64,000 nt of DNA. Source: Pyropia yezoensis. Lineage: Eukaryota > Rhodophyta > Bangiophyceae > Bangiales > Bangiaceae. Below the pieces are notes generated by a model. That model was not told the DNA's origin, did no database searches, and was given only the letters and a program-made list of their open reading frames with translations. The stretch covers positions 12,692,568 to 12,756,567 of the forward strand of contig CM020618.1 of the NCBI GenBank assembly GCA_009829735.1, read 5' to 3'. Positions 1-7,906 of the stretch are shown piece after piece. The translations under genes and the position numbers were made by a program. The stretch's first letter is position 1. Every line of letters starts with the position of its first letter.

Positions 1-11
1 GGTTCCCGGCG

Positions 12-1280
12 TTGTTGCCACGGTTGCTTGACCACTTCGGCTCCGTCATGTTGACGGCTGCCCCTGATCACCTGGTGTGGGCCACGTTGGCCACCCAGTG
101 GCTCCTCGAGGTCATGTCGACCTGGGTGTCCTGTGTTCAGCGGCGGGGGATGCTCTGGCATCTCCCCCTCCGGCTCCTCCAAGGTTTGGATCAGCTCACC
201 CCTCAGCTAGTTGCTGAGGAGTGCTCATCAGGACAACTCACTCTACTTGAGGAGATGCTCCGGCTCCATAAGTTTATCGAGTGGGAGAGCATTGAGCACA
301 AGTTGCGCCGCCCCACTCGTGGGCCCAAGGACGATGGCGCACTTCGCCAGTTCGTGTGGGTCGCTCGTGAACTTCACGACGGCCGTGTGGTCCTACGAGA
401 GGGGTTGGGCATCGGGGACTACCCGTATGCCCCGGGGGTGGATCGCCACACTGCGCCACCCCCGGACAAGCCCATAGTTATGGCCGTGCCGTCCTATGAT
501 GACCATATGACTCAACCCACTGCGGGGGCCCCAAGTCGGGGTCGCAGTTACACCCGGGTACCGCCACCTCGGCGGGCCCCTCCGCTTCCTCCTGTTCCTT
601 TCCAACCTCGCGGGAACATCCCGATCAGCGTGGCCGTGGAGTCTTCCACCCCGGTGTCCCCCAACTTGGGGGCCACCCTCCTGACGGTATACCCCAAGTT
701 GGTGTTGCCGCCCACGCCTCTAACCTCAGAGATGATGATCACCACGTTGGTGCGCACCATTTCCTGGTTGGCCGCGTCGACCGCAACCCTACAGAGTTCC
801 GAGACTCCTCAACTTGAGGAGCGCGTTCGTACTGCAGTGGCGACCGCGAGTTGCGAGTCGGTGGCGGAGTTTATGACAGCCGAGTTGGCTCGCATTGGGG
901 CTATTATGCCCGAGCCAGCCCCACTTGGGCGTGGCAAACGTCGCGCGAGCCGTGCATACTCGCCTCCTCGCCGTCGTCGCCGACACTCGCGGCGCTCTCC
1001 TTCCGTATCGGAAGACGAGTTGTCTTACTCCGTTTCGGAGTCCTCTACCCCGTCGGAGACGGAGTCTGTCCAGCGTCTGCGTCGCAAACTTGCGCGCAAG
1101 ACCAGGCAGAAGAGTGGCCACGGTCGGCGCCACTTGCGCGACCGTGAGGGGCGCGACGGTTCCGACTTGGAGCCGCCGCCCCCTCCGATGAGTGGAGACC
1201 GTTATCGGCGTGGGTCTCGCCGCTCGCCTCCACGTGAGGGCGAGGGCCGTGGAGTGGGAGAGTCTAGCATGCGTGCCTAG
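12..1280 (+). CDS. Antisense SR-rich ORF at the 3' side of the chromovirus
   Basis: A 422-codon open frame lies opposite to pol, convergent with it and separated by 111 bp. Residues about 1-110 look like an ordinary helical, Leu-rich segment. The C-terminal half is strongly arginine/serine-rich with RS and SPPR runs (about residues 310-415), as in SR-type nuclear or RNA-binding proteins. No known domain is recognised. Its place between the end of pol and the (unseen) 3' LTR, on the opposite strand, recalls the antisense ORFs described in some plant Ty3/gypsy lineages. The frame may start further left. It could also be a host gene into which the element inserted, or a chance ORF in GC-rich DNA, although its length and composition favour a real protein. 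Confidence 0.5.
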   Translation: MLPRLLDHFGSVMLTAAPDHLVWATLATQWLLEVMSTWVSCVQRRGMLWHLPLRLLQGLDQLTPQLVAEECSSGQLTLLEEMLRLHKFIEWESIEHKLRRPTRGPKDDGALRQFVWVARELHDGRVVLREGLGIGDYPYAPGVDRHTAPPPDKPIVMAVPSYDDHMTQPTAGAPSRGRSYTRVPPPRRAPPLPPVPFQPRGNIPISVAVESSTPVSPNLGATLLTVYPKLVLPPTPLTSEMMITTLVRTISWLAASTATLQSSETPQLEERVRTAVATASCESVAEFMTAELARIGAIMPEPAPLGRGKRRASRAYSPPRRRRRHSRRSPSVSEDELSYSVSESSTPSETESVQRLRRKLARKTRQKSGHGRRHLRDREGRDGSDLEPPPPPMSGDRYRRGSRRSPPREGEGRGVGESSMRA

Positions 1281-1391
1281 TTGGCAGCTGCCTTTGTTGT
1301 GAGAGTGTGAGGGTTAGGGCTGTAGTTAAAAGCCACTCTGCGTACCACTTCGACTTGAAGCACTCTCTTGGCACTGTTGCTCGGCCTTCCC

Positions 1392-4300
1392 TCACGTTGA
1401 GGGAGGGCTGTTAGGGTCTATCTCATTCCGGGCACAGTACGCCCGGACCTTCTCAGCGGGAAGGTCCTCCACATACTCCCACGTATCATCCTTGGCTTTG
1501 TAGCCAAACCAACGCACCCTCAACATGAGGCGGTCAGTGTCTTCATCCCATCCGTGGTCGATGAACTTATCGAACACGTACTCCTGCGGGCCCTGTTTGG
1601 CCGCAGGCAGTGAGGGGAGGCGCCACGCTTCCAAAGCACGCGCCCAAGCTGGGTCGCCTGCAGGCGGTGGTGCAACTTTGACCACGTCCTGTCCGTTCAC
1701 TGTGCGGACCCCATCGTCACTTTCGATGGTGAAGCGCCGCCCATCAGTGCGAAGGACCTGGTACGGTCCCTTCGTCTGGAATACCAGCTTACCCCCAGTT
1801 GGGGTGTGCGAGTGTACCAGCACCCAGTCACCCTGCTCGGGGACATGTTTAGCATTGCGCACCTTTTTGTCAAAGGTACGCTTGTAGCGCTTTTGTGCTT
1901 TGTCCATCTCAGCCCTGACTTTAGGGATGAGATTTTCAAGCCTAGCGGCGAACTCCGCCTTACTCTCAGTAGGAGTAGGCGTACTGCCACCTTCCTCCCT
2001 AGTTGGGAGCGACCGCCGCACGGCAATAGACCGCACGCGACGGGGGGTCACAAAAGCGAGGGGTACTTCCCCTGTAGATGAGTGAACCTGTGAATTGTAG
2101 GCAGTAGTAAGGATAGAAATGTATTGGTCCCACGTCTTCACGTGCTCACTCACATAGTGGCGCAGCTGCCTAACAATAGTTTTGTTGAAGCGCTCCACCT
2201 GCCCATTAGTTTGTGGGTGGTAGGGGGTGGCATAGTTTGCCTTAACCCCCAACATATCCAGCACTCCCTGAAACAGTACAGACGCAAATTGCGGTCCATT
2301 GTCCGATAGTGTACTATCTGGGATGCCATACGCGGCAACCCAGTGATCTAGGAAGGCTGACACGACCGACATGGCCGTGATCTCTGCCAGTGGGATCGCT
2401 CGCGTAAGTTTCGTGAAGCGGTCACAGATGACCAGGAGGTACTGGTTGCCCTCCTCGGTCACAGGCAGTGTCCCAAGGATGTCCATCGCCAACGCGGCGA
2501 AGGGCTCCTTGGCCGGGAACAATAGCATAGCCGTAGTAGGCCGCCGTTCCATCAGACGATTCTGTGCACAACTTGTGCAGGCAGCCACCCAACTGTAGAT
2601 GTCCACCACCATGGACGGCCAGTAGTACCTGGTCCTCAGGGTCTGGTACAGTTTACTAAACCCCAGGTGTCCACCCGTGGGAGCGTTGTGCTCCCTCTCA
2701 AGGATACTGTCCTTGAGGGATGCGGGGACGACAAGTTGTTCGGTCCCCTGGAATACCCCCCTCCTCATGAGGAGGCCATCGTCTCCCAGAAAGAACCGCG
2801 TCTCTACCACTGTATCCAGTATATCCCTCTGCGACTTGCAGAAGGGATCCTCGGCCTGGGCCTTCACCACCTCGTCCAGGGACAGGGGCAAGTACTTCTT
2901 GTTCCCTGGCGCCTCGGGGTTCAACGCCTGACCCGAGCGCGTGACTACCCCCACGATGGGGATGTCCTCATCGACTGGGTTAGTGTCCAGCCCCTCGGTA
3001 GGTACCCGAGAGAGGCCGTCGGCAAGGGCATGTTGCCTGCCAGGTCGGTATTCAATGTCAAAGTTGAAGGGTGCCAGTCGCACCCTCCACCGGTTGAGAC
3101 GAGTGTTCGTACAGTCCGTCTTAAAGATGAACTGCAACGCGCGGTGGTCACAGCGGATGAGGAACTTCTCACTCTCCAGGTAGTGACGAAGTGACGTCAC
3201 CGCCCACACCACTGCGAGTCCTTCCAACTCGGTGACTCCGTAGTTCTTCTCGGCCGAGTTCAGCCCCTTACTAATGTATCCCACCGGCAAGTACTCCTTG
3301 TCCGGCTGCTGCTGAAGCAACACACAACCAAGTTGGTCGTAGCTAGCGTCCACATCCAGGATGTAGTGGCCTCCCAACCTGGGAATAGCCAAGATGGGGG
3401 GCTTCAGCAGAAGGTCCCGAAGAGTCTCAAAGGATTCCTGCTCCACCCGACTTGGGGGAGGCAGGTTCTTCGGTAGCGTTGAGCTCACTAGCTCATTCAA
3501 CGGCTTCGCCACCTTGGCGAAGCCCTTGGTGAAACGTCGGTACACGTTCCACATCCCGAGGAAGCTCCTCATCTGGGTCTGGGTCCGGGGGTACTGAGCC
3601 TTACGAATGGCCCTCAAGTTCTTCTCGTTAACACTGAGACGCCCCGGATGGACAACATGTCCCAAGTACTCCACCTCTTGAGTAAAGAGGTGGCACTTAC
3701 TCGCCTTCAGTGACACACCGGCGTCAGCAAGTAGCTTGAACACCTGGCCAAGATGGCCAATGTGTTCCTCCGGACTTCGGGAGAACACAATGATATCGTC
3801 TAGGTACACAAGACAGATCTGCCACCGTACTCCGGCCAGAATCATGTCCATAGCGCGCTGGAAAGTTGCCGGCGCGTTACACAGACCAAACGGTAGACGC
3901 TTGCACTGGTAGGTACCACAGTGACAGGTAAAGGTAGTTTTATGCCTGTCCTCCGGGGCAATGGGAATTTGCCAGTACCCCGCGTTACAGTCCAGGGTAG
4001 AGAACACGTTTGCCTCCCCCAGAGAGTCCAGACAGTCATCCATCCTAGGTAGGGGATAACTGTCCTTCACCGTGCTCTCGTTGAGCTTACGGTAGTCGAT
4101 ACAAAACCGGGGGGTCCCATCAACTTTGGGGACGATAACCACCGGACTCGCCCACTCGGCGTTGCTGGCCTCGATCACATCGAGGGCCTCCATGCGAGCA
4201 ACTTGCTCCTTAACGAGGGCTCTTGAACGAGGTCCTCCCCTATACGGTTGTTGGCGTTTAGGGGGTGCACCGGGCTTCAACTCGATCCGGTGTTGGGTGG

Positions 4301-5375
4301 CTCTCATGAGTCCCAATTGACCATCCCACAACTTGTGATATTGGTCCAAGAGGCGTTCAACTTGAACCCTCAACCTGGGGGGGACACCCTCCATGTTCAC
4401 ATGGGGCCGAGGAGAGGCGGCCGACTTGGCTTGATGCTTCTCCTTTCCGGACTTCGGGTCGCTACTTGCGCCCGCGTTGAGGGTGACCGCTACTACCGGT
4501 CCCTCGTGTTGGTCGATATAGCCGAACTTGGCTCCCGACTTGAAGTACTGGGGCGACGAGCTCAGGTTCATCACCTGTATCCTCCACGGGACTCCGGCTT
4601 TGGAGTCCATCGTGCCAAGGGCAACATGCACTTGGTGCTTGCGAGCAAGACGGGGGTGAGGGTGCACCAACCCGTTCCCCGTATAATCAGTTACAACGTC
4701 AACGTGCGCCACCGAGTTGGGGGGCAACGTGACTTTACGGGCTAGACGCAGGGTAGCAGTAAACCCTTCCCTCACAGAGCAAACAGGCTTCGACTGTGAA
4801 ACTGTCACAGGAGCCACAGACTTTCCCTTGCCAAGAATGGGGATAGTCTCCCCATTCATCAACTTGACCCAGTACTCAGGGCCACAAATCAAAGGCACTT
4901 GTGTAACAACATAAGGGGTACCCAGAAGCAGGGGTACCGATATATTCTCAACTACACCATAGGTCACGTCGACCTCATGGGTCCCCAACCTAGTTGGTAG
5001 GGTCACGGCACCAACGATGGGAAGTACCCCACCATTGATGTCAATCATATGGTCAGCTTTGGACCTCCAGCGTTGGAGCTTCACCTCCTTTGGTAATAGC
5101 GACTTGCGTATCAAGGAGGCTCCTGACCCGGTATCAAGTACGATACGGGTACAGCATGCACGGCCGGGGGCAAGTTGCACCCGTCCAGCCACCTGGAAGT
5201 TCTCACCCGTCAGCACCGCGATGACCCGACGTGGGTTTACGTTCTTGGGGAGTCCTACCCGAGGTGGGCGGACTCCCTTACGTCGCCGCAGTATCCGGCA
5301 CGGTTGGTTCGTCCTCCTCGCCCACTTGGCCGAGGCTGCCGTTGTGAGCTTCGGACGACCAGCCCCAACGGTCAT
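1392..5375 (-). CDS. pol: Chromovirus pol: protease-RT-RNase H-integrase-chromodomain
   Basis: The 1327-residue polyprotein is uninterrupted. Visible motifs: aspartic protease DTGSGAS at 81-87; reverse transcriptase with YLDD at 524-527; RNase H with LDVDAS around 673; integrase zinc motif H896, H903, C933, C936; integrase catalytic D965, D1025 and E1061, with 35 residues between the last two; and a C-terminal chromodomain from about 1264 to 1310 (RWFGY and DTWEYVE). The chromodomain is expected to direct integration towards particular histone marks. The listed start codon overlaps the gag stop as ATGA, but a -1 slippery heptamer just upstream suggests pol is mainly made as a Gag-Pol fusion. 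All catalytic residues looked for are present, so the protein appears functional. Confidence 0.95.
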   Translation of the reverse strand: MTVGAGRPKLTTAASAKWARRTNQPCRILRRRKGVRPPRVGLPKNVNPRRVIAVLTGENFQVAGRVQLAPGRACCTRIVLDTGSGASLIRKSLLPKEVKLQRWRSKADHMIDINGGVLPIVGAVTLPTRLGTHEVDVTYGVVENISVPLLLGTPYVVTQVPLICGPEYWVKLMNGETIPILGKGKSVAPVTVSQSKPVCSVREGFTATLRLARKVTLPPNSVAHVDVVTDYTGNGLVHPHPRLARKHQVHVALGTMDSKAGVPWRIQVMNLSSSPQYFKSGAKFGYIDQHEGPVVAVTLNAGASSDPKSGKEKHQAKSAASPRPHVNMEGVPPRLRVQVERLLDQYHKLWDGQLGLMRATQHRIELKPGAPPKRQQPYRGGPRSRALVKEQVARMEALDVIEASNAEWASPVVIVPKVDGTPRFCIDYRKLNESTVKDSYPLPRMDDCLDSLGEANVFSTLDCNAGYWQIPIAPEDRHKTTFTCHCGTYQCKRLPFGLCNAPATFQRAMDMILAGVRWQICLVYLDDIIVFSRSPEEHIGHLGQVFKLLADAGVSLKASKCHLFTQEVEYLGHVVHPGRLSVNEKNLRAIRKAQYPRTQTQMRSFLGMWNVYRRFTKGFAKVAKPLNELVSSTLPKNLPPPSRVEQESFETLRDLLLKPPILAIPRLGGHYILDVDASYDQLGCVLLQQQPDKEYLPVGYISKGLNSAEKNYGVTELEGLAVVWAVTSLRHYLESEKFLIRCDHRALQFIFKTDCTNTRLNRWRVRLAPFNFDIEYRPGRQHALADGLSRVPTEGLDTNPVDEDIPIVGVVTRSGQALNPEAPGNKKYLPLSLDEVVKAQAEDPFCKSQRDILDTVVETRFFLGDDGLLMRRGVFQGTEQLVVPASLKDSILEREHNAPTGGHLGFSKLYQTLRTRYYWPSMVVDIYSWVAACTSCAQNRLMERRPTTAMLLFPAKEPFAALAMDILGTLPVTEEGNQYLLVICDRFTKLTRAIPLAEITAMSVVSAFLDHWVAAYGIPDSTLSDNGPQFASVLFQGVLDMLGVKANYATPYHPQTNGQVERFNKTIVRQLRHYVSEHVKTWDQYISILTTAYNSQVHSSTGEVPLAFVTPRRVRSIAVRRSLPTREEGGSTPTPTESKAEFAARLENLIPKVRAEMDKAQKRYKRTFDKKVRNAKHVPEQGDWVLVHSHTPTGGKLVFQTKGPYQVLRTDGRRFTIESDDGVRTVNGQDVVKVAPPPAGDPAWARALEAWRLPSLPAAKQGPQEYVFDKFIDHGWDEDTDRLMLRVRWFGYKAKDDTWEYVEDLPAEKVRAYCARNEIDPNSPPST

Positions 5376-7342
5376 TCGTTTCCCGCCGACTTGGCGTTTG
5401 AATCTGAGGGCGGGGAGGAAGACGACGAGTCCGAGGACGACGTGTCCGCCTCCTCCGCCGAGGGTGTGGCGACCGCAACGGCCGGTCGAGACCCACCCTC
5501 GCGGCGTGAACGTACTTCGTTCGTAGCCGACTTTTTACTCGCATTCCTAACAAGTTGTTGGATGCGTTTACTCAACTTGGGGCAATCATATGCCCAGTGA
5601 CCATCGGAGTTGCAGTTCCAACACCGATGGTCCGTTCCGGGAGGGGTCTTCCCAACTGGGGGAGACGAAGGGATACCCTGGGAAGTTCCCACGGCAGCTA
5701 CCACCCTCTCCTTGCGGATTCGGCGTGCCTCTCTCAACTCTCTGGCCTGGCGCGCCTCCTCCCGTTCCTTGGCCAACTCGGCCTGACGCTCCTGGCGTTG
5801 TTCCTTCCGCAACTTGCGGTAGGCCTCGCCTCTGCGATAGGCGAACCTGGCCAACTCGGCCAGGGTCGCCCGGGCAGTGTTATGCTCCCGGGTCTCCATC
5901 CGGACTGACCAATGGAGTCCCTCCACAAACCGACTCTTCACCACAGCTTGTGGATGAAGAAACCCACAAAGATTTTTGAGCTTACGGACTCGCTCCGCAA
6001 AGGACAACTCGTCCTCCGCCTCTTCCTGATGGGCTTGCGTAAACTCCTCGACTTGAGAAGCCAACGCTGCCTCATCAACCATGGCTCTCAACAACCAGTT
6101 GACGAGCTCCAAATAGGACGTCACCTCCCCAGCGCCTCCACTTGAGGAGCTGGGCATGACGGACATAAGTTCTGTCCGCAGGTCGCCCTTCGTAAACTCC
6201 TGTAGCATGTAAAAAGCCATGCCTTCACTTATGGCATTGTCGTCACAGGCTTTTGTGAAACGACGTAGGAACTCAAAGACACGGAGGGGGGGGGTTCCAT
6301 CCCACTCGGCTTCGTGCCCAAAAGAATTAAGTGCATTCTTCTTGGCACGGCCCATGGCTCGGGCCTGGTCAGGACCATACACCACCGACTTGTTGTGGAG
6401 GGCGTAGGTCTCACAGTCAAAGATCCGCTGGTAGACCGGGTTGGCTACCTGGATCTTGGGCGGCACCTCACGTTGAGGGAACAGCCGCTGTGGCACTGCG
6501 GTAAGTTCACCCTCAGTGCCTGAAGTCCGGCGCGGCGTGCTTGGTGTAGCCGCCGGCGTTTCCGGGGGGAACTCACCCATGAAGGGCGTACGCCCCACCG
6601 AGTATGGTGTGGCTCCCTCGTTGGGAGTCACAGGTGTCGCCCCCAGTTCGGGGCGACCAGAGATAGGCGTAAGGGGGGACTCCCCCTGTGCCTGCGGGCT
6701 CGAAAGCCCCAATCCGGTCTGGACATTAAGGCCATCTGGCAAACTCGCCACAATCTGATTCAGAATAGTATTCGTCATCGTGACCACCAGGTCCGGCAAA
6801 GTCTGCCGCAACACATTGGTCGCCTCCCGACGGACAGTTTCCGCGAGGAGTGGATTGACGACTCCAGTTGAGTCTCGGTCCGCCTCCGGGAGTCCACCTG
6901 AGGGGTAACCACGTCCCTCAGGGGCCTCAACCGGGGGCATGGGCGCGAGCCCATCGCCGACCAACGGAGGTCCACCGTCCTCCGAAAGCCTAGTTGGCGA
7001 CGGCTCCAAGCCAAAGTTGGCTCCAACCCGAGTGGAATCCGCGGGGACAGTCCTCACCCCTTGGGACGTTCCCGTTGAGTATACCACACGGTGGCCAGAC
7101 TTCGGCCCACCCACATCAGAAGTGTCACCCGAGTGAACTCCCGACTGAGTCGGGGTGGCCTGTTGCCCGCCCGCACTTCCAGTCCTGCTGGCTTGAGGGA
7201 CCTCTAGTCCCTCTGCGACCCCAGGTAAAACCACCTGTGTCTCACCAGTATTCGAAGGCACTGAAGTACGTGCGTCACCCGTGTACTCCCCGGACGACGG
7301 GGGGTCCGAGCTAGCCATGTTGGCTGACGATCCGTATGACAC
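5372..7342 (-). CDS. gag: Chromovirus gag (capsid and nucleocapsid)
   Basis: This 656-residue protein precedes pol. The first ~290 residues are low-complexity (Gly/Pro/Thr/Ser). A helical capsid-like region follows (about 300-530), then a highly charged Glu/Arg coiled stretch. One CCHC zinc knuckle begins at the CWNCNSDGHW motif and ends at YDC near residue 595. The tail is acidic and Ser-rich. The start lies 95 nt inside the 5' LTR, a normal leader length. The protein would form the virus-like particle and package the RNA. Gag ends in TGA at 5372-5374, overlapping the first pol ATG. A GGGAAAC heptamer six nucleotides before the stop is placed for -1 frameshifting into pol. Confidence 0.92.
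   Translation of the reverse strand: MSYGSSANMASSDPPSSGEYTGDARTSVPSNTGETQVVLPGVAEGLEVPQASRTGSAGGQQATPTQSGVHSGDTSDVGGPKSGHRVVYSTGTSQGVRTVPADSTRVGANFGLEPSPTRLSEDGGPPLVGDGLAPMPPVEAPEGRGYPSGGLPEADRDSTGVVNPLLAETVRREATNVLRQTLPDLVVTMTNTILNQIVASLPDGLNVQTGLGLSSPQAQGESPLTPISGRPELGATPVTPNEGATPYSVGRTPFMGEFPPETPAATPSTPRRTSGTEGELTAVPQRLFPQREVPPKIQVANPVYQRIFDCETYALHNKSVVYGPDQARAMGRAKKNALNSFGHEAEWDGTPPLRVFEFLRRFTKACDDNAISEGMAFYMLQEFTKGDLRTELMSVMPSSSSGGAGEVTSYLELVNWLLRAMVDEAALASQVEEFTQAHQEEAEDELSFAERVRKLKNLCGFLHPQAVVKSRFVEGLHWSVRMETREHNTARATLAELARFAYRRGEAYRKLRKEQRQERQAELAKEREEARQARELREARRIRKERVVAAVGTSQGIPSSPPVGKTPPGTDHRCWNCNSDGHWAYDCPKLSKRIQQLVRNASKKSATNEVRSRREGGSRPAVAVATPSAEEADTSSSDSSSSSPPSDSNAKSAGNE
5378..5384 (-). 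promoter_or_regulatory. Candidate -1 ribosomal frameshift site GGGAAAC
   Basis: Near the end of gag the codons read GCG GGA AAC GAA TGA. The heptamer G GGA AAC fits the X XXY YYZ rule in the gag frame. A one-base backward slip continues as CGA ATG ACC, which is exactly the pol frame. Six bases after the heptamer, CCGTTG can pair with CAACGG 22 nt downstream, and an overlapping GGCTG/CAGCC pairing is also possible, so a stimulatory structure may exist. GGGAAAC is a known functional slippery sequence in retroviruses and some plant RNA viruses. Confidence 0.75.
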
Positions 7343-7417
7343 AGTCCAAGACCACCGTTCCTCTGAGACAGAGGGCCCCCTACACCCGGGTGCACCCGGA
7401 GGTAAAGTTTACCTCTG

Positions 7418-7435
7418 TCCCCTGCTGCTCCACCA
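7418..7435 (-). other. Candidate primer-binding site of the chromovirus
   Basis: Two bases inside the 3' end of the 5' LTR the minus strand reads TGGTGGAGCAGCAGG. It begins with TGG, the complement of a tRNA 3' CCA, and lies where minus-strand priming should start. The tRNA itself was not identified. Confidence 0.6.
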
Positions 7436-7437
7436 AA

Positions 7438-7906
7438 TGTGGCAAAAACCACTAGCACACACGGCACCCAAGTTGGGGCGGTGTGCTAGGGCTGCCTCCC
7501 GTGTCGGGGGAACCGGAAGAAGTGCAAGTCGCACACACTCTGTCCCTGTTGTGGGGCAAACCCCCCACGGACAAACAAGAGGATGGTGTGTGGTCCAACA
7601 GTTTCTTAGTCGGGACGGGGACGCAGGGCCAAGCCCCGCTGTCCCTCCCCTTATCCCCCCAGGGTCCACTCAGAATCTCGCCACTCAGAATCTCCCACCC
7701 CAGCACCTGCCCACCGGGCCACACGAAAATTCAAGACGATAAATGCAGAAAACCCTCAAATCCAAGTTGGATTTACTACTAAGCTAACTATCCCAAACTT
7801 AGGGAATATGGACCCAAATGCAGGGGGAGGAACGGATCAGGCTAGTGGCCTGCCGCCCCTTGCATGGCACGTGTTGCCCCCCTACCTGGGGGTCAATACT
7901 GCCACA
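7438..7906 (-). repeat. 5' LTR of the chromovirus, 469 bp
   Basis: On the minus strand the repeat runs from TGTGGCAGTATTG to TTTTTGCCACA, giving TG...CA ends embedded in a 7-bp inverted repeat (TGTGGCA/TGCCACA). It has the same length as the solo LTR at 57195-57663 and differs from it at about 20 sites by eye, clustered near the U5 end. The base pairs next to its outer edge (7907-7911, CTGGT) should recur left of the missing LTR. Confidence 0.93.

Larger units (their letters stand above)
1..7906 (-). mobile_element. Ty3/gypsy chromovirus, partial (left LTR outside window)
   Basis: The element reads on the minus strand: 5' LTR (7438-7906), primer-binding site, gag, pol, then a non-coding stretch and an antisense ORF towards the left edge. 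Order within pol is protease, reverse transcriptase, RNase H, integrase, chromodomain, which defines Ty3/gypsy (Metaviridae) chromoviruses. No second LTR is visible between 1 and 1391, so the 3' LTR must lie before position 1. Gag and pol are both fully open, and a solo LTR of the same family with only about 20 differences by eye lies at 57195-57663, so the family looks fairly young. The insertion lies immediately left of an Ala-rich ORF that begins in LTR sequence. Confidence 0.93.

Noticed and set aside
1..1391. Search for the second chromovirus LTR at the left edge
   Set aside because: No sequence matching the 469-bp LTR or its TGTGGCA/TGCCACA ends is present; it must lie outside the window.
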